A stretch of 44,789 bases of DNA from Desulfovibrio sp. (GTDB lineage Bacteria > Desulfobacterota > Desulfovibrionia > Desulfovibrionales > Desulfovibrionaceae): NCBI GenBank assembly GCA_024692205.1, contig JAILMX010000152.1, positions 1 to 44,789 of the forward strand, given 5' to 3'. Shown here piece after piece: positions 34,096 to 41,700 of the stretch (its first letter is position 1; the number at the start of each line of letters is the position of its first letter). A model generated the notes under the pieces. That model was not told the DNA's origin. It did no database searches and was given only the letters and a program-made list of their open reading frames with translations. The translations under genes were made by a program, and so were the position numbers.

Positions 34096-35492
34096 GCACG
34101 AAGCATCCCCTGAAACCGGACCTGAGCACGAGCCCCTCCGCCATCTGGAGGCTTACATGGCCCCAGATGATAATGATGTACCTCGTCTTTTTCATGGGCT
34201 TCGTTTCGGTCTGGACTGCGGGCAGGATAAACGCGGACACACAGGCCGCCCTCGGCATGGTGACGCAATGCGGACTGTTCCTCATGGTCGTCATCATGGC
34301 GATCTCGAGCGGAGCGACCGCAGCGGTCAGCCAGTCTCTCGGCGCGCGTCGCCTGTCACGGGCGCAGCGATATGTGGCGACGACGGTCATAGGGAGCCTC
34401 GGGTTGGGGCTTGCCTTGGCCGTAGTCGGCTACATCTTCGACGAGCAGATACTGCGTCTCCTCCTGGTGCCCGAAGGTATCGTGCCGCAGGCCCTGGAAA
34501 TGTGGCGCATATCGCTGCTCGCCCTCCCGGCCCAGCATGTCTACAACGCCACGGGTGTTATGTTCAGGGCGACACGGCAGGTCAAGCCGCCGCTCTACGT
34601 CGCAGTGCTCGTCTGCCTGGTGAACATGGCGCTCTGCCTGGGCTTGGGCCTTGGCATGTTCGGCATGCCGAACTGCGGCTATTACGGCATACTGTGGGCG
34701 AACATCGCGGCCCAAACGATTGGCGCCATCGTGAACTGCGCCCTGCTCTCCCGCTCAGGATATCTGATCCGCTCCACCCTGCCTGGCATGCGCTGGCTCA
34801 AGGCGGGCCTGCCGTACCTTCTGCGTGTCGCCCTGCCGGCGGGCTTCGCATCGCTTGTCTGGCAATCCGGCTATCTGGCGCTCTTCGTGCTCGTTGCCTC
34901 TCTTCCGCACGACAGCGTCGCCGCGTTGGCGGGACTCACTGCGGGGCTCAGGGTCGAATCCCTTCTCTTCCTGCCGGGGATGGCGTTCAACATGAGCGTC
35001 GCCGTCCTCGTAGGGAACTGTCTCGGCGCCGGCAGGCCACGGGAGGCGAAACGCCTTGCTCTCAACATGACCTGGGCCGGGACCATCGCCCTCAGCGTCG
35101 TCGCCATGATGATCTGGCCTTTTCGACAGGAAATCGCAGCAATCCTCGCCCAGGATTCTGCCACGCAGACGCAGATTGTCAGCTACCTGACGTACAACCT
35201 GCTTTCCACGCCCTTCTCCATCGCGAGCACAGTGATGGGGGGCATCATGGTCGGGGCCGGCGCAACACAATACAACCTCGCCGTGTACGGCGGATGTTCA
35301 TGGCTCATCCGTCTGCCCGTCGGCTGGCTTCTGGGGCATCTTCTTTGGCAAACGGCATCCGGCGTCTTCTGCGCCATGCTCATTTCGCAATGCATTCAGG
35401 CGCTCCTCATGCTGTCCGTCGTCAACTGGTGCGACTGGACGCGTTTTGCCATGCGCAAGTACGATTCCCGGACAATGCAAAAACAGAAATGA
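34092..35492 (+). CDS. MATE-family efflux transporter, probable CTG start
   Basis: About 466 residues with 12 predicted membrane helices; exports organic cations or drugs by Na+ or H+ exchange. The first ATG in frame is 34167, but the codons before it already encode a typical MATE N-terminus (SPSAIWRLTWPQM) that belongs to helix 1. This upstream frame is open back to a TGA at 34080 and contains no ATG, GTG or TTG. The CTG at 34092 has GAGGGG 5 nt upstream and overlaps the lysA stop (CTGA), so I propose it as the start. A CTG at 34122 lacks an SD. Later motifs include AAVSQSLGARRLSRAQR and MSVAVLVGNCLGAGRPREAK, the paired MATE repeats. Confidence 0.88.
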   Translation: MSTKHPLKPDLSTSPSAIWRLTWPQMIMMYLVFFMGFVSVWTAGRINADTQAALGMVTQCGLFLMVVIMAISSGATAAVSQSLGARRLSRAQRYVATTVIGSLGLGLALAVVGYIFDEQILRLLLVPEGIVPQALEMWRISLLALPAQHVYNATGVMFRATRQVKPPLYVAVLVCLVNMALCLGLGLGMFGMPNCGYYGILWANIAAQTIGAIVNCALLSRSGYLIRSTLPGMRWLKAGLPYLLRVALPAGFASLVWQSGYLALFVLVASLPHDSVAALAGLTAGLRVESLLFLPGMAFNMSVAVLVGNCLGAGRPREAKRLALNMTWAGTIALSVVAMMIWPFRQEIAAILAQDSATQTQIVSYLTYNLLSTPFSIASTVMGGIMVGAGATQYNLAVYGGCSWLIRLPVGWLLGHLLWQTASGVFCAMLISQCIQALLMLSVVNWCDWTRFAMRKYDSRTMQKQK

Positions 35493-35515
35493 ATCTCGTT
35501 GCAAGGAATAACACC

Positions 35516-36403
35516 ATGAATCTCGTATTCTCTCCCGTTACTTTGGAATCCCGAGACAACTATTACAGTCTCTGGCAGAAAACACCCCAGAACTCCCTTG
35601 ACTACACGTTGGCCAATATCTGGGGATGGCAGGCGTATTTCGGCCTGGAATGGGCCTTTGATGGTGACCTCTGCTGGGTGCGGCAAAAGCAGCCCGTAGC
35701 GGCGATGTGGGCTCCTTTCGGCGACTGGAACGCCGCCAATTGGCAGGATCTCTTCGCAGACATCGCCCCGGACAGCCGTCGCTTCATACGCGTCCCAGAA
35801 AAGCTGCTTGCTATCTGGAATGAAAAACTCCCGGGTCGCGTCAAGGCTGAGGAAGACAGGGGGCAATGGGAATACCTGTACAATCAGCAGGAACTCGCCA
35901 CGCTGCCTGGAAAGCGCTTCCACAAGAAAAAGAATCATTTCAACGCCTATGTGAAGACATACGGCGAACCGGACTACCACGAGTTGAACGACGACATCGT
36001 CGAGGATGTCCTCGCCTTGCAGGACGACTGGTGCCAATGGCATGAATGCGGAGATTCCCCGTCGCTCACAGCTGAAAACGAGGCAATCAATCGGGTTCTG
36101 TCCCATTGGGAGAGCTTCAAGAATCTATACGGCGGGGCCCTCTACATCGACGGCAGGATAGCGGCCTTCAGCATCGGCGAAAAACTCGACGACGCCATGC
36201 TCGGTGTGCATTATGAAAAGGGGCTCAACGGCTACAACGGCATCTATCAGGCAATCAACCATGAATTCTCAGCACATGCCGGCAAGGGATTCTCCTTCGT
36301 GAATCGGGCGCAGGACCTCGACGAAGACGGTCTGCGGCAGGCGAAGACGAGCTATCAGCCCATCGGCTTCCTCAAGAAATACAAGGTGACCATACAAGAT
36401 TAG
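35516..36403 (+). CDS. DUF2156-domain protein (GNAT-like, phosphatidylglycerol lysyltransferase C-terminal-like)
   Basis: 295 residues, soluble. It contains the DUF2156 pattern: NSLDYTLANIWGWQ near the start, KRFHKKKNHFNAYVKTYG in the middle, GGALYIDGRIAAFSIGEKL, and QAINHEFSAHAGKGFSFVNR with DLDEDGLRQAKTSYQPIGFL at the end. The fold is that of acyl/aminoacyl transferases related to the catalytic part of MprF, but without membrane helices, so substrate is unknown. I start at 35516 because AAGGA lies 8 nt upstream; an in-frame ATG at 35489 overlaps the MATE stop but lacks an SD. Its stop overlaps the stop of pbpC on the other strand by 3 nt. Confidence 0.9.
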   Translation: MNLVFSPVTLESRDNYYSLWQKTPQNSLDYTLANIWGWQAYFGLEWAFDGDLCWVRQKQPVAAMWAPFGDWNAANWQDLFADIAPDSRRFIRVPEKLLAIWNEKLPGRVKAEEDRGQWEYLYNQQELATLPGKRFHKKKNHFNAYVKTYGEPDYHELNDDIVEDVLALQDDWCQWHECGDSPSLTAENEAINRVLSHWESFKNLYGGALYIDGRIAAFSIGEKLDDAMLGVHYEKGLNGYNGIYQAINHEFSAHAGKGFSFVNRAQDLDEDGLRQAKTSYQPIGFLKKYKVTIQD

Positions 36404-38721
36404 GGCACGCTTTCGACGATGACGGTGCGGGCCGAAGTCCGGCCCTCATCGTCGGACACAAGCAAATGGTGCTTCCCCGCACCGGTTCGCCACGACATGG
36501 CCTGACCGGGTTGCGTATCTCCCACATGCTTTCCATCAACGAACCAGCGCAAGGTATGCACACCGGCTTCAGCGTGCGCCATAAGCACCAAAGATGTCTG
36601 CCCGCCGGAAGCAAGGCTCGCGTGGTAGGTCAGGCCGTGTTTGGGCTGGCGTATCCTCGGCGGGTTGCCAATGGCGGCCTCTCCCCTGCAGCCCGCTTCG
36701 AAAGGCGGGGGCGGGGCTTTGGGCAGCCCGGCTGCGGCGAAAAGAGCTGCCAGATCAGACGGCCAGAACTCCCACACAGCGCGCTCCGTACGCCCCGCCT
36801 CTGGCATGCAGGCGCGAAGGCCACTTTTCCTGTCCACATGGATGACGCGAAAGACCCCTGACGGCTTCACAGGCGAGACGCCCGGTATGAACCACGTTTC
36901 AACATGCTCACCGCAGAGGGATATGTCCACATCACCCGTAGCAGCGCATACGGGTATCTTCTCTACGTTCACACCGTCCCCCGGGTTCGCAAAAAAATCA
37001 TCCATGGGCTCGGAGGCGGCAATGGTTCTCGCCATTTCGACGAAAAGAGGGGCCGCTGTCTGTCCCCCGACGAGCAGCGGGTTTGATGCATTATCGAAAT
37101 TGCCCACCCAAACAGCCAAAACATACGGCCCTACGATGCCGCACGTCCAGGCATCCCTGAACCCGTTGGAGGTTCCGGTCTTAAGCCGCAGGGGGATGGT
37201 CGCGCCGCTGCGGGAACGGGCCTGTCGTTCCGGCCCGTCTTCTTCCAGCATGGAAAGCGTCACGAAGGCAGCTTCGCGCGAGAGCAGCCGGATGACCCTC
37301 TCATCAGGGTCTTCACGGGCAAGCATCATCGGTCGCCAAACGCCGCCGTTTGCCAGCATCGCATACAGGCCAGCGAGTTCGCGCAATGTGACTTCGGCGC
37401 CGCCCAGGACGAGTGAGAGGCCGTAATGAGCCTCTGAGGAGGAGAATTCCACGCCCGCCCGACGTAAAAAATCATAGAGTGAGGGATTCTTCAGGCGCGC
37501 CGCCAACGAAAGGGCGGGAACATTCCGACTCGCTCTGAGTGCCCGCGCCGCGGCAATGGGACCGCGAAACGTATGGTCGAAATTCTCCGGGTCATAGCCA
37601 GAGAAACTGCGCGGCGTATCCGAAAGGAGCGTCATCGGGTGTATGAGCCCCTGCTCGAGGGCGAGCGCATAGATGAAAGGCTTGAGCGTTGAGCCGGGTG
37701 AGCGCCGTGCCCGGGTGCCGTCGACCTGTCCACTGATGCCGACGTTGGCAAACGATGCGGAGCCGGCCAGTGCGCGGACCTGCATGGTGGGCCAGTGCAG
37801 CAGCAAGGCAGCAGCATTCCTGAGGCCGTAGGCTCCGTTTCGGGCAACAAACCGGCTGAGCGCTGTTTCGATCTTCTGCTGGGCTCTGGCATCTATGGTG
37901 GCATGCCGCTCGTCATCACCAGCGCGCTGCATTTCGCCCAGTAGTTCCATAGCTGCATGCGGCGCTTCAAAGGGGAGGTCTGCCGGGGTAAAGACCCGCA
38001 AAGGCGCATATTCGCCATTCCCATGCCACTGCCGCCGCACGGCTTCGAAAAAGCGCCTGTTACCGGGCGAGGGTCGTCGGGCAACGGGATTCTGGGGAAC
38101 AAGCATGAGGGCTTCGCTCTCCGCCTCCGTCAACTGGGAGACATCCTTGTGGAAATACACGCGCGCCGCGGAGGCTATGCCCTCCACGTTGCCGCCGTAT
38201 GGAGCGAGATTGAAATAGGATTCGAGGATTTCCTCCTTGGAATAATGCTGCTCAAGGCAGAAAGCCCGCCAGATCTGCTTCAGCTTTCCCACAGGGGAAT
38301 CCGTCTTCAGGCCAGTCGACAATCTGGCGACCTGCATCGTCAGCGTGGATCCCCCCAACCGCCGCCCCCCCGCAAGCATCGAGGAGAGGGCGCGGAGCAT
38401 GGAAAACGGGTTGACCCCGGGATGACGCCAAAACCACCTGTCCTCATACTCTATAACGGCATCAATGGCCCGCGGGGGAATCTCCGCCAATCGCACGCGT
38501 ATCCTGTATTTTTGATCGCTCGTTAGCGAAAGGCGCAGAAGGCGTCCGTCTTTGTCATAAATACGGCAGGAGAAATCCTTCTCTGCCAGAGGATGGGGGC
38601 AGTCAGACAGCTTTGCCGCCAGCAGGACGAAGAGCGGCAGCAGAAGGAAGATAACGGGCAGGAGGAAACGGAAGAGTTTCCCCCTGCCCGACGTCTTATC
38701 GCCGATACTCCGCGAAAGCAT
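36400..38721 (-). CDS. pbpC: Penicillin-binding protein 1C
   Basis: 773 residues, a bifunctional peptidoglycan synthase. One membrane helix lies at about 17-38. The GT51 glycosyltransferase holds VIEYEDRWFWRHPGVNP (catalytic Glu about 91-93) and GGSTLTMQVARL. The transpeptidase has SxxK at 344-347 (SPGSTLKPF), SRN at 398-400 and KTG at 514-516 (LKTGTSNGFRDAW). The C-terminal about 100 residues form the BiPBP_C domain (HTLRWFVDGKHVGD). Its ATG overlaps the stop of the alpha-2-macroglobulin gene by 1 nt (TGATG), so they are translationally coupled. This pairing is conserved in many Gram-negatives and suggests joint defence and repair of the cell wall. Confidence 0.96.
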   Translation of the reverse strand: MLSRSIGDKTSGRGKLFRFLLPVIFLLLPLFVLLAAKLSDCPHPLAEKDFSCRIYDKDGRLLRLSLTSDQKYRIRVRLAEIPPRAIDAVIEYEDRWFWRHPGVNPFSMLRALSSMLAGGRRLGGSTLTMQVARLSTGLKTDSPVGKLKQIWRAFCLEQHYSKEEILESYFNLAPYGGNVEGIASAARVYFHKDVSQLTEAESEALMLVPQNPVARRPSPGNRRFFEAVRRQWHGNGEYAPLRVFTPADLPFEAPHAAMELLGEMQRAGDDERHATIDARAQQKIETALSRFVARNGAYGLRNAAALLLHWPTMQVRALAGSASFANVGISGQVDGTRARRSPGSTLKPFIYALALEQGLIHPMTLLSDTPRSFSGYDPENFDHTFRGPIAAARALRASRNVPALSLAARLKNPSLYDFLRRAGVEFSSSEAHYGLSLVLGGAEVTLRELAGLYAMLANGGVWRPMMLAREDPDERVIRLLSREAAFVTLSMLEEDGPERQARSRSGATIPLRLKTGTSNGFRDAWTCGIVGPYVLAVWVGNFDNASNPLLVGGQTAAPLFVEMARTIAASEPMDDFFANPGDGVNVEKIPVCAATGDVDISLCGEHVETWFIPGVSPVKPSGVFRVIHVDRKSGLRACMPEAGRTERAVWEFWPSDLAALFAAAGLPKAPPPPFEAGCRGEAAIGNPPRIRQPKHGLTYHASLASGGQTSLVLMAHAEAGVHTLRWFVDGKHVGDTQPGQAMSWRTGAGKHHLLVSDDEGRTSARTVIVESVP

Positions 38722-41700
38722 CAGCGGATTTCAAGCATTCCCGAAGCGCCGACGGCATTGCGTGCCGGGTCATACATCGCCTCGCCGTGAGGTGCGGGCG
38801 CAGTGAAGCGGCCGCGAGTGGCGGCTCTCAGCCTATAGCTGAAACAACGTTCCGCCGGGGTGAGGCTGACGAAGAAAATGGCTCGATCCTCGCGCCTTTC
38901 CTGACGGACAAGGCCCGTATCCGACGAAGACGGGGTATCCTTTTCCAACACGGGTTCGAGACCGCCAGGAACGAGGTCGACAAGCACGGCATTGTCAAGG
39001 TCACCGCCCGTTGAACGGGCGCACACCCTGGCCGTCACGACATCGCCCAAAGCCATGCTCTTCACGGACTCACCGGCGTCATTGCGGTAGGTGCGTGAGA
39101 TCTCCATACCGTTGCTCTCCGCCTTGGGCGCGGCCATGTCATACCCCTCTTCGGATAGATGGGCATACAGCTCAGCCGCGGCACTGCCCTTTTCCCTGAC
39201 AAGATACCGGCGGCATCCCGGGGCATCCAGAGACAGCAGCCCTCCTGATTCGACCGCTTGCCCAGCAGATGCCCCGAAGCCCGGCGCGTACTCGCCGCAG
39301 GAAATGACGATCCCGGCGGGTTCGGGCGACTTTGCGGAGGCGACCGCGGCCAAAGCACGGCTTGCCATAGCCATGTCCACAGTCGTGACATCGGTGTTGA
39401 ACGCGGCTTCCAATAGTTCGTTCAACGGCATGCGGTCACTTTTGTCAGGGAAGGTCTTCTGCACGATAAGGGTGTAGAGGGCACGGGCCATCGTCGTTGA
39501 GAAGAAGGGATCCTTGGTCACCTGCACGGCCGAAGACGAAAGCCTGGCCTCAGCACGCTTGGACAAACGCAAGGTGGCAAGGCTGTCGGCAAGCAGGGCC
39601 GTGAGGACGTCATTTTCCCAATTACGCGTATTCTCCTTGAAATAGTTCTCTATCGCGTTCAGTTCATTGGTCATGATGCGACCGTCACGCTGAAGGATCC
39701 ATGCACCGTACATCTTGATGCGGCCGTCCTCCACGCTCTCGGGCGTACGCGCTACCATCCTCTGAAGACAACCAAGCAAATTCTCGGTCAGCCCCTCGGG
39801 GGTCTGCATGCCGTGCTCTCTCATGGTCACGAGCAGGTCGGAGGCATAGGCCGTCAGGAATAGCGAGCCCTCCCCGCTGCCAGGCCACAAGGTCACGCCA
39901 TTGTACTCGTCAAATGAGGCGCGTATTGCCGTGATGGCGCGGCTCACGGCGGCTTCGCCGCGCTTACGTTGATCAGCGATGCCCCTACGGTCGTTCTTCA
40001 TGACCAGATCGCGCAGTTCGGGCGAATCCCACAGAACGACATAGGGCATAGCCCGACTGATGCTCTGCTCCGTGCAGCCGTACGGGTATTCATCCAGCTT
40101 GTCCAAAATCGAGCGCAAGGCCAGGACGGGCGCCGCAGAAAGAGAAAGACGGGATTGCGCAGCGTAGGGGTAGACATTTCGATCAGAGGCGAAAACATAG
40201 TCTTCACCCTGACGGGACGCCGTTGCAAGCGGCATGGCCTTTTCCGTTCTCCTGATCTGAGTCGCGGGCCTCACGGACACTTCCTGCGTGCGGATCACCG
40301 GGGCTCCGTTCAGTTTTGCAGAGAACTTCACGCTGAGCGCCCCGAGGGTGTCGCCGACCCGCATCCTGAAGCTAAGGGCCTTCTCGGCGTTCTCATCAAT
40401 CGTTATGTCCCAGTCCTTTTTACCGGATTCGAGCGTAAGCCCCTCCGGACATTCCAGATGCACCGAAACCTTGGCGTTCTTTCCACTTCCGGCAACGGTG
40501 TTCGCCACGACCACGGCCCCCTCGAAGGTGTCGCCAGGGGCGACCGCCAAGGGCAGCTGCGGCTTGAGGATGAGCATGCCGCGTACGCGGGAGGATGCCC
40601 GCGCGCTGCCGCAGGCGGAAGGTGCGCCGTCAGGCGCCGCGCTGCCTACGGCCATGATACGGACGGCCCCGCTGAAATACTCTGGCACGGCTATCTCGAT
40701 ATCCCGCCCATCCTTGGAGACATCGACTATTTCCGACCAGAAGGCGAACGGGGGTTCGCTCTTGCGCCGGAAGGGATTGAGGAAACGCCCTCCCACGTTG
40801 CCCATGCCGCCGCCGAATCCCGGTATCCTGCCGCGCAGACGTTCATGCTCGGGCATGAGGAGGTCAAATGCCTGACGCGTCGCCACATCAAGAGCCCGGT
40901 CGGTCAAAAGATCCTTCAAAGGATCGGGGGTCGCGAAATTCGTAAGCGCCAGCACGCCTTCATCCACGGCGAAGATCTGCACGCGGCCCGGCAACTTTGA
41001 CGCGACATGAACGGTAAGCGTCTTTCCCGGACTGACAATTTCCGGCGCCTTTACGCTGAGCCCCATGTCTCTGCGGGAAATCCCGGCGGTGAAGGGGGCG
41101 ACGGCGAAGACATGGGGATTCATGTAGACGACCTGCGAATCCACGGAGCGCACGAAAGAGACGTTCAGATAACCGCGGCCTTCAAAGTCATCCGGAATGC
41201 GAATTTCCTGCACGCTTTCCCCTGCCTTGGCCGAGAACCATGCGTGCGCGGCCACGTTTTCCCGCTCAATCGTCACGAGACCCGTGCCGTCAAATGGGGC
41301 GGACATCCGAAAACGTATCGTGTCACCAGCCTCATACGAGGTTCGCTCAAGTTTCAGCCTGAGTGCACCGTTTGCAAGAACAGCTTTCTCAGAGGGGTCA
41401 GCGAGACGATTGCCGGCCACGCCGTAGGGGATGGATGCAAGCGTGTTGCCTGACGCATCGCGGACGGTCAAAAGATAGTCTCCGGCCGTATCCGTGGGCA
41501 TCTGCCAGACAACGCCGTCCGCAGCGGCACGCAGCTTATGGGACGCTATTTCCGTATCAACGGGGGTCGCGTCATAGCGGTAGTTACCGGCGGCGTCGCT
41601 CACGAGATTCGTCACGTAGCGCCGGGCCGAAAGAACGAGAGCTATCTCCTTTTCCGTCACGGGCTTGAGCTTCTCATCGAAAAGGAAGAGGCGCACACCA

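Noticed and set aside
34157..36403. A 748-codon plus-strand frame starting with a good SD (GGAGG) inside the MATE gene
   Set aside because: Its first 440 codons run out of frame through the MATE gene and give Arg/His/Gly-rich shadow protein. Only the part from 35516, with its own SD, is a real protein (DUF2156).
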